From positions 62,001 through 126,000 of the forward strand of contig NW_022161899.1 in assembly GCF_008728515.1 (NCBI RefSeq): DNA of 64,000 nucleotides, in the 5' to 3' direction. Made by a program: the position numbers and the translations under genes. This DNA is from Papio anubis (lineage: Eukaryota; Chordata; Mammalia; Primates; Cercopithecidae). Below are positions 32,733 through 43,699 of the stretch, one piece after another (position 1 is the stretch's first letter; each line of letters opens with the position of its first letter). Below the pieces are notes generated by a model. It was not told where the DNA came from. It saw nothing but the letters and a program-made list of their open reading frames with translations, and ran no database searches.

Positions 32733-33147
32733 CCTTTTTTTTTTTGAGAAGAAGTCTGACTCTGTTGCCCGGGCTGGAGTGCAATGGCACAATCTCAGCT
32801 GACTGAGACCTCTGCCTACCAGGTTCAAGCCATTCTGCCTGCCTTAGCCTCCCAAATAGATGGGATTATAGGTGCCCACCACTACGCGTGGCTTATTTTT
32901 TGTATTTTTAGTAGAGACAGGCTGGTCTCGAACTCCTGACCTCAGGCAATCTCCCTGCCTCAGCCTCCCAAAGTGCTGGGATTGCAGGCACGAGCCCCCG
33001 CACCCAGCCAATTTTTGCTGTGTTTTTAATAGAGCCGGGGCTTCACCATGTTCACTGGACTGGTCTCAAACTCCTGACCTCAGGTGATCTGCCGGCCTCA
33101 GCTTCCTAAAGTGCTGGGATTACAGGCGTGAGTCACTGTGCCCAGCC
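32733..33147 (-). mobile_element. Composite Alu (antisense) with an extra left arm
   Basis: A full antisense Alu ends at 'cgcacccagcc' (about 33009). A second left-arm segment follows directly ('aatttttgctgtgttttt' to 'cactgtgcccagcc') without an intervening T tail, about 140 bases of extra left arm. Confidence 0.9.
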
Positions 33148-33953
33148 CCATGAGTTTTTAATAAATGCTTGTGGTTGCCTAACTATCACTTCAATCTAGA
33201 TGGAAACTATTTCCACCATCCCCAAAGTTCTCATGCCCCTTTGTACTCAATCCCCTCTTTATACCCCCAAATCGAGGAAACTACAGAGTCAATTTCTGCC
33301 ACTACAGTTTTGACTTTTCATGAATGTAAAATAAATGGAATCATGCACTATGTAACCTTTTGTATCTGGCTTCTTCCATTTAGCATAATAAGTTTGGGAT
33401 TTACCCATGCTGTTGCATGTATCAATAGTTTGTTCCTTTTTGTTGATTAGCATTACATTGTATGCATATAGCAAAAGTTGTTTATTCACTCACAGTTGAT
33501 GGACATTTGGGTTGTTTTAAGCTTTTAGTTATTATGAGTCAAAAGCGCCTGTGGACCTCTGTGTAGACTTACTTACATTTCTCTTGAATAAATACTTAGG
33601 AATGGGACTACTGGGTTGTATGGTAAGTCTGTTCTTAACTTTATAAGAATCTGGTAAACTATTTTTTTCAGTGGCTGTACCATTTTGCATTCCCACTAGC
33701 AATACATGAAAATTCTAGTTGTACCACATCCTTGCCAGAACTTAGTATTGTCAGTCTTTTAAATGTTAACTTTTCTAGTAGATGTGTGGTGGAATCTTAT
33801 AGTAGGGTGATGCTAAATTTAATTATATGGTATGACGGTGTCCACCAGATCTTTCTATTGTAAATATTCCTTTTTACTTCTGTCATCAACAGATAATATA
33901 TTTGTGGGCAATACCTTGAGGTCATGTGCATATTCTATTTTATTTCACTCAAT

Positions 33954-34372
33954 GACTTTGGCATCTCTTTTTTTTTTTTTTTTTTTTTTTTGGAGACGGA
34001 GTCTGGCTCTGTCACCCAGGCTGGAGTGCTGTGGCCGGATCTCAGCTCACTGCAAGCTCCGCCTCCCGGGTTCACGCCATTCTCCTGCCTCAGCCTCCCG
34101 AGTAGCTGGGACTACAGGCGCCTGCCACCTCGCCCGGCTAGTTTTTTGTATTTTTTAGTAGAGACGGGGTTTCACCGTGTCAGCCAGGATAGTCTCGATC
34201 TCCTGACCTCGTGATCCGCCCGTCTCGGCCTCCCAAAGTGCTGGATTACAGGCTTGAGCCACCGCGCCCGGCCTGACTTTGGCATCTCTTAATAATATTT
34301 TCCTGAATTAATTATTACATTGGTGATTGCAAAATAAGGATTTAAGAAAATTCTGCTTTTTCTACATTTATG
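33954..34372. repeat. Ancient L1M-type repeat, left part of a split copy
   Basis: 'ttgtgggcaataccttgagg' (just upstream), 'tgactttggcatctcttaat' and 'gaattaattattacattggt' belong to one old dispersed repeat that resumes at 38286 beyond the inserted L1. Also interrupted by the AluY at 33968-34273. Confidence 0.6.
33968..34273 (-). mobile_element. AluY (antisense, Old World monkey type)
   Basis: T24 tail, 'gtggccggatctcagctcac', 'cacctcgcccggctag', 'ggcttgagccaccgcg'. Flanked by the 17-base perfect duplication 'tgactttggcatctctt'. Very young. Confidence 0.98.
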
Positions 34373-35089
34373 AACTGATATTCTTTTTAAAATAATTGTT
34401 TTATTTTTAATTTTTGTGGGTACATAGTAGATGTATATATTTATGGGGTACATGAGATGTTTTGATACAGGCATGCAATGTGAAGTAAGCATATCATGAA
34501 GAATAGGTTATCCATCTCCTCAAGCATTTATCCATTGAGTTGCAAACAATCCCATTACACTCTTTAAGTTATTTTAAAATTTAGAGTTATTATTTACTAT
34601 AGTCACCCTGTTGTGCTATCAAATAGTAGGGCTTATTCCTTCTATTTTTTGTACACCTTAACAATCCCCACCTCCCCCAGAACCCCCAACTACTCTTCCC
34701 AGCCACTGATAACCATCCTACTCTCTTTGTCCAAGAGTTCAATTGTTTTGATTTTTAGATCCCACAAATAAGTGAGAATATGTGATCTTTGTCTTTCTAT
34801 GCCTGGCTTATTTTACTTAATGTAATGATCTCCAGTTCCAACCATGTTGTTGCAAATGACAGGATCTCATTCTTTTTTATAGCTGAATAATACTCCATTG
34901 TGTATGTGTAAAACTTTTTTTTTATGTTTGTCCATCTGTTGATGGACACTTACATTGCTTCCAAATTTTAACTGCTGTAAATAGTGCTGCAAAAAACATA
35001 GGAATGCAGATATCTCTTTAATATACTGATTTTCTTTTCTTTGGGTATATATCCAGCAGCGGGATTGCTCGATCATATGGTAGCTCAAT

Positions 35090-38000
35090 TTTTAGTGTTT
35101 TTTTGAGGAACATCTAAACGTTCTCCATAGTGGTTGTATTAACTTACATTCCCACCCACAGTATACAAGGGTTCCCTTTTCTCCACATCCTTGCCAGCAT
35201 TTGTTATTGCCTGTCTTTTTGATATAAGCCATTTTAACTGGAGTGAGATGATATCTCATTGTTTTGAGTTGCCTGTCTTTGATGATCAATGATGTCGAGC
35301 ACCTTTTCATAAACTTGTTTGCCATTTGTATGTCTTCTTCTGAGAAATGTCTATCGAGATCTTTTGCTCATCTTTTGATTGGATTACTAGATTTTTTCCT
35401 ATAGAGTTGTTTGAGTTCCTCATATTTTCTGGTTATTAATCCCTTATCAAATGAGTAGTTTGCAAATATTGTCTCACATTCTGTGGGTTGTCTTGTCACT
35501 TTGTTGATTGTTTCCTTTGCTGTGCAGAAGCTTTTTAAGTTGACGTGATCCCATCTGCTCATGTTTACTTTGGTTGCCTGTGCTTGTGAGGTATTGCTCA
35601 AGAAATTTTTGCCCAGACCAATGTCCTAGAGATTTTCCCCCATGTTTTCTCATAGCAGTTTTATGGTTTGAAGTCTTAGATTTAAGTCTTTAATCCATTT
35701 TGATTTTTGTGTAAGGTGAGAGATAGGGGTCTAGTTTCATTCTTCTATATATGGATATCCAGTTTTTCCAGCACCGTTTAATGAAAAGACTGTCTTTTCC
35801 CCAGTGCATGTTTTTGGCACCTTTGTTGAAAATGAGTTCACTGTAGGTGTGTGGATTTGTTTCTGGGTTCTCTTATTTTGTTCCATTGGTGTATGTCTGT
35901 TTTTATGCCAGTACCATGCTGTTTTGGTTACTATAGCTCTGTAGTATAATTTGAAGTCAAGTAATGTGATTCCTCCAGTTGTGTTATTTTTGCTCAGGAT
36001 GGCTTTGGCTGTTCTGGGTCTTTTGTGGTTCCATATAAATTTTATGATTTTTTTTCTATTTCTGTGAAGAATGTCATTGATATTTTGATAGGGATTGAAT
36101 GGAATCTGTAGATTGCTTTGGGTAGTATGGACATCTTAACAATTGAGTCTTCCAATTCATGAATATGGCATATTTTTCCATTTTTTGGTATCCTCTTCAA
36201 TTGCTTTCATCAATGTTTTATAGTTTTCATTGTAGAGATCTTTGACTTCTTCGGTTAAGCAAATTCCTAGCTATTTAATTATATATGTGGCTATTGTAAA
36301 TGGGATTTTAAAAAATTTCCTTTTCCTCATGTTCACTGTGGGCATATAGAAATACTACTGATTTTTGTATGTTGATTTTGTATCCTGCAACTTTAATGAG
36401 TCTTATCAGTCCTAAAAGTTTTCTTGTGGAGTCTTTAGGTTTTTCCAAATATAAGAGCTTATCATCTGCAAACAAGGATAATTTGACTTCTTCCTTTCCA
36501 ATTTGGATGCCTTTTGCTATCATTCTCCTGTCTGATTGCTCTAGCTAGGATTTCCAGTACTATGCTGAATAACAATAATAACAATCAGCATCCTTGTTGT
36601 GTTCCAGATCTTAGAGGAAAGGCTTTCAGTTTTTTTCCTATTGAGTATGATACTAGCTGTAGGTTTGTCATATATGGCTTCGATTATGTTGAGATATGTT
36701 TCTTCTATCCCCAGTTTTTGAGAGTTTTTATCATGAAGGAATGCTGGATTTTATCAAATGCTTTTCCAGCATCAGTTAAGATAATCATACGTTTTTATCC
36801 TTAATTCTGTTGATATGATGTATTACATTGATTGATTTGTGTACGTTGAACCATCCTTGCATCCCAGGGATAAATCCCACTTGGTCATGATGAATGATCT
36901 TTCTATTTGTTGAATCTGGTTTGCTAGTATTTTGATGAAGATTTTTGCATCAATATTTGTCAGAGATATTGGCCTGTATTTTTCTTTTTTGTGTGATGTC
37001 TTTGTCTGGTTTTTGTAACAGGTTAATACTGGCCTCTTAGAACGAGTTTGAAAGTATTCCCTCCTCCTCTATTTTTTGGAATAGTTTGAATAGAATTGGT
37101 ATTAGTTCTTCCTTAAATGTTTGGTGGAATTCAGCAGTGAAGCCATCAGGTCCTGGGCTTTTCTTTACTGGGACACTTTTTTTTTTTTTTTTGAGACGGA
37201 GTCTCACTCTGTCTCCCAGGCTGGAGTGCAGTGGCCAGATCTCGGCTCACTGCAAGCTCCGCCTCCCGGGTTTACGCCATTCTCCTGCCTCAGCCTCCCG
37301 AGTAGCTGGGACTACAGGCGCCCGCCACCTTGCCCGGCTAGTTTTTTGTATTTTTTAGTAGAGACGGGGTTTCACTGGGTTAGCCAGGATGGTCTCGATC
37401 TGCTGACCTCGTGATCCGCCCGTCTCAGCCTCCCAAAGTGCTGGGATTACAGGCTTGAGCCACCGCGCCCGGCCGACACTTTTTATTACAACTTTAATTT
37501 CATTACTTGTTATTGGTCTGTTCAGGTTTTCAATTTCTTCCTGGTTCAATCGTGGTAGGTTGTATGTATCTAGGAATTTGTCCATTTCTTCTGGATTTCC
37601 TAATTTATTGGCATATAGTTGTTCACATCACAGTAGCCATGAATTATTCTGTAAATTTCTGCAGTATCAGTTGTAATATTTTCTTTTTTCATTTCTGATT
37701 TTATTTATTTGGATCTTCTCTCTTTTTTTCTTAGTCTGGCTAAAGGTTTGTCAATTTTATTTACCTTTTCAAAAAACCACCTTTTTTTTTTTGTATTTTT
37801 AAATTTCAATTTCATTTACTTCTGCTCTGATGTTTATTTCTTCCACTAATCTTGAGTTTGGTTTGCTCTTGCTTTTCTAGTTCTTTAAGATGAATCATTA
37901 GATTGTTTATTTGAAGTTTTTCCTCTTTTTTGGTGTAGGTATTTATAGCCATAAACTTTCCTCTTAGTATTGCTGCTTTTGCTGTAATTGATATGTTTCG

Positions 38001-38265
38001 TTATGTTGTGTTTCCATTATCATTTGTTTTAAGAAGTTGTTCAATTTTCTTCTTAATTTCTTCACTAACCCACTGGTCATTCAGGAGCATATTGTTTAAT
38101 TTTCATGTGCTTGCATAATTTCCAAAATTCCTCTTGTTGTTAACTTTTAGTTTTATTCCATTGCGGTCAGAGAAGATACTTGACAAATTTCAATTTTTGG
38201 ATCTTTTAAGACTTGTTTTGTGACCTAACATATGGTCTATCCTTGAGAATGATCTCTGTGCTGAG
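35090..38265 (-). pseudogene. L1 ORF2 pseudogene (reverse transcriptase to C-terminus)
   Basis: ORF2 encodes the L1 endonuclease/reverse transcriptase; this copy starts within the protein and lacks the endonuclease. The minus frame at 36308-36523 contains EEVKLSLFADDKLLYLEKP, which carries the polymerase active-site motif (FADD). Further 3', 35368-35601 has NLKSFCTAKETINKVTRQPT and 35092-35325 has KTMRYHLTPVKMAYIKKTGN, parts of the conserved C-terminal region. The segments are in different frames with stops between them, and an AluY interrupts the coding region at 37177-37474. Not functional. Confidence 0.88.
37177..37474 (-). mobile_element. AluY (antisense, Old World monkey type) inside L1
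   Basis: T16 tail, 'gagacggagtctcactctgt' to 'ggcttgagccaccgcg' and 'cccggcc', flanked by 'gacactttt'. Youngest layer of the 32-39 kb stack. Confidence 0.97.
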
Positions 38266-38285
38266 GAAATTAACTGATATTCTTT

Positions 38286-38980
38286 AGAAAAAAAGAATCT
38301 CTTCTCTTCCCCTCCAGCCTGGGTTTATAGTATCTACACAAATGGATTCTTTTTTACTCATTCCATTATAATCCATTACTTCATTATTAATTTTGGTGCT
38401 CAAATGGCCCTAAAGTTGAACATGGGAGCCTCCTCAAGCTGGCTCTTGTGTCCTTTTGGCGTGTCTCCATTAGTCTTTGAACATATCCTCACCTTCTAGA
38501 ATCAGAAGACTTTCCAGGCTCATCTTATACTTTCCTGGAATCATCCATTGCTCTAAAGAGCCCTGATTCCTTTTGCCGAGGAATCAATAGTAAATCCTTA
38601 TATGTCATAATGGTATTGTGGTTCCTTAGGAGAATATCTTTGTTCTTGGGAGATACATGCCAAAACATGCAGAGGTGAAGTGTCATGATGCTTGCAAGTG
38701 CTCCAGTTACTGGGATATCAATGTTTTGAAGCCCTTTCAGTGGGTATCCCTGGAGTATATGCTATATTTTTAAAAAATATTGATTTTATATAACATCTCC
38801 AATTCAAATCCAATGCTACAGAGTTCTTTTGCATCTACACTCATTCCAAATTCTCCTACAGTGAGAGGCTTGATGTTTTCTTCTCCAAAATATCAATATA
38901 TTTATTTGTTTTATCCTACAATTATACACAAAATAGTTTCAGAATTATACTCGTTGCTTTACTAACAACAAACCTATTAC
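38286..38980. repeat. Ancient L1M-type repeat, right part of a split copy
   Basis: Resumes the old repeat left at 34372: 'ctcaagctggctcttgtgtc', 'ttccaggctcatcttatact', 'aaagagccctgattcctttt' and, after the 118-bp inverted segment, 'ctccagttactgggatatca'. The inverted segment replaces what is normally about 50 bases. Confidence 0.6.
38581..38698 (-). repeat. 118-bp inverted copy of 32171-32288
   Basis: Begins directly after 'ccttttgccgag' and ends before 'tgctccagttactggg', text that is otherwise continuous in the host repeat. Orientation is opposite to the copy 6.4 kb upstream. Confidence 0.93.
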
Positions 38981-39175
38981 ATGAATTCAAGATTTTTTGC
39001 AGTTATTTTTGACCGCAGGATGTTATTCACTTAAATTATATTATTTTCATAAATTACTTGAATTGATTATACTTTCTCTGGTGTTATGTTAGCAATTTGA
39101 TATACAATTAAATTGACTTGTGTCTGCATTTAATGTTAGGGTTTGAACCATTTTGAATATGGAAGACATTTTCTT

Positions 39176-39488
39176 TATTTCTTCTTCTTATTTTTTTTTA
39201 ATTGTAGAGACGAAGTCTCACTCTGTCGCCCAGGCTGGAGTGCAATGGTGCGATCTCGGCTCACTGCAAGCTCCGCCTCCCTGGTTCACACCATTCTCCT
39301 GCCTCAGCCTCCCAAGTAGCTGGGATTACAGGTGTGCCTGCCAGCTTGCCAGGCTAATTTTTGTGTTTTTAGTAGAAACGAGGTTTCACCGTGTTAGCCA
39401 GGGTGGTCTCGATCTCCTGAGCTCGTGATCAGCTCGCCTCAGCCTCCCAAAGTGCTGGGATTACAGGCATGAGCCACCGCGCCTGGCA
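39176..39488 (-). mobile_element. AluY-like (antisense)
   Basis: 'gagacgaagtctcactctgt' to 'gagccaccgcgcctggc', flanked by 'acattttctt' (39166-39175 and 39489-39498). Confidence 0.95.
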
Positions 39489-39711
39489 ACATTTTCTTGG
39501 TTTAATAATGTAGGCCTAATCTTGTTTTCAGCAAGACAACTGATAAATTTCTCATGATAACTTCAGATAAAGTTTTATCTGTTAGAAGAACCCCAACTAA
39601 ACAGTTGTAGTTGTGTGGGTCAATCTAATTTTGGAGAAAGGTTACTAGTGATAACTATAGGACCTAGTGACATTATAGAAACAATTATCAGTGCCCTCTT
39701 ACTAGATGTTA

Positions 39712-39815
39712 GTAAGCTCCTTTGGAACAGACACTGTCTTTGAATCCCCAGAGCCTAAGAAATGATTAATACATAAAAGTTGTTCAATAAATCTTTATTG
39801 AATGAATTGAAGGAT
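39712..39815 (+). repeat. L2 LINE 3' end
   Basis: 'ttggaacagacactgtcttt', 'gaatccccagagcctaagaa' and 'gttcaataaatctttattga' then 'atgaat' match the L2 3' terminus. Confidence 0.8.
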
Positions 39816-39819
39816 GAAC

Positions 39820-40145
39820 AAATAGATAAGTCAGTGGTAGGGAAGAATATCTCAAGAAGCTAAAATGATGTGTTACTACCAATTGAATTAAGTAGGACTG
39901 AATGAAGTGTGACATTTACGTTATAAAAAACAATGTACATACAAACGTAGAGAATGTGGGAATCCTGGCTTAGCAACTATGTAAAAAGATTTTTTTTTTT
40001 TTTTTAACTCGGGAATATTGGTGCTCAAAAAGCTCAACACCTTGATACAATTACAGACTTCATTAAATAATTTCTGTGTGTGTATAATATCCAGGTAGTC
40101 CCACTGTCCATTGCTCTGAAGTGCTGTATCCAATTCCAGGTCACA
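39820..40145. other. No recognised feature
   Basis: Unassigned sequence with a T/A run at about 39990. Confidence 0.4.
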
Positions 40146-40149
40146 CACT

Positions 40150-40590
40150 TTTTAAGAGGGACACCGAGGCAGAGGAAGCGCTTTTAGGAGGGTAATCAGC
40201 AGGTTGAAGAGTCTGAAAACCACATCCAGGTACTATTATAGATGATAGAAAATGCTGGGGTAGCTTTCCTTGGAGATGATTTTGAGATGAGATGAAATAA
40301 CAACTGTTCAAATTCCTGAAAGATTGTCATGAAGGAAAAATATCAGTCGCTCTGTGGAACTCAAATGGCAGAACTAAGACCAATTCATGTAAGGCATAGA
40401 GGCTGACTTCAGCCCAATATAAGAAATTCCTACAGAGTTGAACAGAGAGGGAATGAGTCACTTCACATTGATGAGTTCCAAGCATGGTGAGGTCCGCGGC
40501 ATTGTCAGCCACTGCCTGTGTGACCATCTTTCAGGAACGTCGGAAGGGAATGCTCCGCTCGAATTAGATCAAATGCACCTGAAGGAACTG
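40150..40590 (+). repeat. CR1/L3-type LINE relic
   Basis: 'ttaggagggtaatcagcagg', 'actcaaatggcagaactaag', 'gcccaatataagaaattcct' and 'gtgtgaccatctttcaggaa' follow the order of a very old CR1/L3-like 3' region ('gctcaatataaggaagaact' in recalled copies). A related copy is at 57310-57540. Confidence 0.5.
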
Positions 40591-40900
40591 AACTGGCCCG
40601 CTGAAAGAATCCACACTTGAGTCTTCTGGGCTAGCCTCATCAAAGAACATTATTGTTTTCTAGTAATTCGATTTCTCTAATAATGGAGGAACGTTTCCAT
40701 GTACTGATAGGTGTGATTTTTATGTCATTTGCCATGTGGCTCTAAATAGTGTTTATCAAATTCAGATCACACATACTAATCCTTCAAATACTGCTTCATA
40801 TACTGCTTAGAGATTCACAATCAATGAGAACATCTTAGAGGGTCTGAGAAGGAAGTTATTTTAACTTTAACTCAAAATTGCTTAAACACAGTTGTCAACA
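40591..40900. other. No recognised feature
   Basis: Unassigned AT-rich sequence. Confidence 0.4.
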
Positions 40901-40907
40901 GAACTAA

Positions 40908-41223
40908 TTTTTTTTTTTTTTTTTTTTTTTTTGAGACGGAGTCTGGCTCTGTTGCCCAGGCTGGAGTGCAGTGGCCGGATCTCAGCTCACTGCAAGCCCC
41001 GCCCCCCGGGTTCCTGCCATTCTCCTGCCTCAGCCTCCCGAGTAGCTGGGAGTACAGGCGCCCGCCACCTCGCCCGGCTAATTTTTTTTTTTTTTTTTGT
41101 ATTTTAGTAGAGTCGGGGTTTCACCGTGTTAGCCAGGATGGTCTCGATCTCCTGACCTCGTGATCCGCCCGTCTCGGCCTCCCAAAGTGCTGGGATTACA
41201 GGCTTGAGTCACCGCGCCCGGCC
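40908..41223 (-). mobile_element. AluY (antisense, Old World monkey type)
   Basis: T25 tail, 'gtggccggatctcagctcac', 'ggcttgagtcaccgcg'; flanked by 'cagaactaattttttt'. Its internal linker carries an expanded run of T. Confidence 0.97.
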
Positions 41224-41224
41224 C

Positions 41225-42180
41225 AGAACTAATTTTTTTAATGCTACTTACTATCTCTGCTTCCAAGTTTCCTTGGTAATGCTGGCTGCTTTCCTCCTTT
41301 TTGCATCTCCTGCCTCTGGGGTTATCATTTAATGCTGTTTCTAGTGTTTTGAGACCACAGTCTCAAACACAATTTTCTAAAGCAACCACAAGGTGGCTCT
41401 GCTAGTCTTACAAAATCAAGCTGCCGGGCTTTCCGCTCTGTCTCCTAAGGGCCTTGCGCAGGACTGCTCCCCACAAGGTCTGGGACCACTAGGTTACCAG
41501 TGTACATGAGTTAAGCTAGAACGACTGCGCCTGACCCAGATGAGTGACGTGTTCCAAACAGCGTTATAAGTACTGGGGTTTTCTGGTTGTCTCTTCCAAG
41601 TTCCCATTTTGAGGCTAAATTTCCTTAGAATTCATGAGTGGAACTCTTTTCTTCCAGGTCAGTGAAGAGCAGACCCGTTTCCTGCAAAGCCACTAGATAT
41701 TTTCAACTAAGTATATTTCATTTCCTTCCAGGCCTTTGAGCAGAAAGAGATGTGAAGCAGGAAGCCGAGCTGTTGGCACCTCCAGCTTAGCCCTCTGTGC
41801 TAATGAGTTAATTCTAATCAGCAGCAACAGGAACAGTTTAATGGTGTTCTGATCCTGATTGCACCATCATCAAAAAATTGATTTTTGCAGGTGTATGCAT
41901 TTTAATGAATGGGAAAAATAAGCATTGTCCTCAAAGCTAAGAAAGGGATATTTCTCACTGAGTCGAAAGAGCTTACACCAGCTGTGCTGCGGATGGGCAA
42001 GAAGGGTTAATGGTTTCCAAGGGCTCTCAGTGGCCTTATGGTTCCCAATTCTAAGAAGATCTATGTGTACATAGACGGTACCTTGAGATATCTTCAGAAA
42101 AATCTCTCTGCTTCTTTGTATCAGCTCCTTCTGCGCACCCACTGTGTTCTTCCCGTGTAAGTCTTCTCCAAACTTCAGAA
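41225..42180. other. No recognised gene; CTCF-like motif within
   Basis: Unique sequence with several CpGs at 41420-41560. The best open frame (90 codons on minus at 41870-42142) has no domain. Confidence 0.4.
41386..41399 (+). promoter_or_regulatory. CTCF-like motif
   Basis: 'ccacaaggtggctc' agrees with the CTCF core CCASYAGRKGGCRS at 12 of 14 positions by my count. Lies in unique, CpG-bearing sequence between Alus. A motif alone does not show binding. Confidence 0.3.
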
Positions 42181-42184
42181 TTTA

Positions 42185-42230
42185 ATCCATTCATTCATTC
42201 ATTCATTCATTCACTCATTCACTCATTCAG
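42185..42230. repeat. (ATTC)n microsatellite
   Basis: About eleven ATTC/ACTC units, the last ones alternating with 'actc'. Likely polymorphic. Confidence 0.95.
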
Positions 42231-42269
42231 TAGAAATATTTACACCTACTTTGTGTACAGCACATATGC

Positions 42270-42587
42270 TACATGCTATAGTTTGTTTTTTTGTTTGTTT
42301 ATTTATTGAGACAGAGTCTTACCGTGTCACCCAGGCTGTAATGCAGTGGTGCGATCTTGACTTACTGCAACCTCCACCTCCTGGGTTCAAGCAGTTCTCC
42401 TGCCTCAGCCTCCCAAGTAGCTGAGATTACAGGCATCTGCCACTACGCCCAGCTAATTTTTGTATTTTTAGTAGAGACAGGGTTTCAGCATCTTGGCCTG
42501 GCTGGTCTTGAACTCCTGACTTCATGATCCACCCGTTTCGGCCTCCCAAAATTCTGGGATTACAGGTGTGAGCCATCGCACCTGGCC
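42270..42587 (-). mobile_element. Alu (antisense)
   Basis: Patterned tail 'gtttgtttttttgtttgttt', then 'gagacagagtcttaccgtgt' to 'ccatcgcacctggcc'. Confidence 0.94.
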
Positions 42588-42809
42588 AAGAGTTCTTTAA
42601 AAAAAAAAAAAAAGACTCTTTGAAGAGACCATGCTTCAACTGTCTTACACATTATGGAATGTCCCTCATTCTGGATTTGTCTGTTGGTTTCTTCTGATGT
42701 CTTAAAACTTGCCCTAGTATCCGTCTGTGTTTCCTAGAAACTGTAAACTTAGTCATAAAGATGATCCTGAGTGCACAGTCTTCCTTGAGACTTTCAGCCA
42801 GTAATGAAA

Positions 42810-43512
42810 AAGACAACAAGTGTTGGCAAAGTTGTGGAGAAATGGGAACCCTCATACATTGCTGGTGGGAATGCAAAATGGTGCAGCCACTGTGGAAAAT
42901 AGTGTGTCTATTTCTTCAAAATTTACAGATACATTTATCATACAACTCAGAAATTTCACTTGTAAGTATCTACCCAGTAGACATAAAGACATATGTCCAC
43001 ACAAAGACCTACACATGAATGTTCATAGCAGCATCGTTCTTAACAGCAAAAAGTGGTAACAAGTCAAATGTCTATCAACCAACGTGTGAATAAACAAAAT
43101 ATAGTGTAGCCATAGAACATTGTTCAGCAATCAAAATTAATGAACTATTGTGATTCCTCAAAATACTAAAAATAGAACTACCATGTGATCAAGCAATCTC
43201 ACTTCTGGGTGTATATCCAAAACAATTGAAAGCAGTGTCTCAAAGAGATATTTGCACACCCATGTTCGTAACAGTATCTTTCCAAATAACCAAGAGATAG
43301 AAGCAACCCAGATATTCATTGATGCATGAATGGATAACCAAAATGTAATATATACATGCAATGGAATATTTTTAGCATTAATAAGGAAGGAAATTCTGTA
43401 ATTTCTGTAAATGCTACAACATGGATGAAACTTGAAGACATTAAATGAAATAAGCCAGTCACAAAATGACAATCATTATATGATTCCACTTATCTGAGGT
43501 ATCTAAAGTAGT
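42810..43512 (+). mobile_element. Old L1M ORF2 3' end relic
   Basis: 'gtgttggcaaagttgtggag', 'gctggtgggaatgcaaaatg', 'gtgtatatccaaaacaattg', 'atagaagcaacccagatatt' and 'ccacttatctgaggtatcta' form the conserved 3' order of L1. The translated 42820-43059 region keeps pieces of the C-terminal zinc-knuckle part (GNPHTLLVGMQNGAATVENS is a frameshifted version). Broken by frameshifts. Confidence 0.88.
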
Positions 43513-43620
43513 CCTTTATGCCCTTTTTAGTCAGAGTCTGGCCATGGTTCTGCTGGTCACCTCTGGGGGTTTCAAGAGCCCGTTCCACATCCGCATCAGT
43601 GGCTGTGGCCTCTGGAGTCC

Positions 43621-43696
43621 TTTCCTAAACTGTTGCAAGCTGAACTGATCTTAGAACTCATGAATGGATCAGATCAGCTTGCAACAGTTTAGGAAA
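43621..43696. other. Near-perfect 30-bp inverted repeat, 16-nt loop
   Basis: Left arm 43621-43650 and right arm 43667-43696 are reverse complements at 29 of 30 positions, separated by a 16-base loop. Either strand would fold into a 76-nt hairpin of the size of a microRNA precursor. The arms do not match any repeat I recognise and no known microRNA comes to mind. It could be a fold-back from template switching, the remnant of a MITE, or an unannotated small-RNA hairpin. Confidence 0.92.
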
Positions 43697-43699
43697 CTT

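Larger units (their letters stand above)
32020..33953 (-). mobile_element. Ancient L1M 3' region (antisense), split by an Alu
   Basis: 33160-33800 matches antisense L1M 3' ORF2/UTR ('ttgatggacatttgggttgt', 'ggctgtaccattttgcattc', 'ccacatccttgccagaactt'). 32020-32730 has 'gcatgcatctcccaagaaca' and 'aggtataatttatatatcat', also of old L1M 3' type. Alu at 32733-33147. Confidence 0.65.
34387..38271 (-). mobile_element. 5'-truncated L1 (L1PB/L1MA type, antisense)
   Basis: The 3'UTR is at the left ('gtgggtacatagtagatgta', 'ggggtacatgagatgttttg') and ORF2 runs to the right, ending abruptly inside ORF2. Flanked by the perfect duplication 'aactgatattcttt' (34373-34386 and 38272-38285), which fixes both boundaries. 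A later AluY sits at 37177-37474. About 3.6 kb of L1 sequence excluding that Alu. Confidence 0.92.

Noticed and set aside
33832..34214. Frames of about 100 codons ending in 'SPASASRVAGTTGA'-like text
   Set aside because: This and about 30 similar frames elsewhere are antisense Alu translations.
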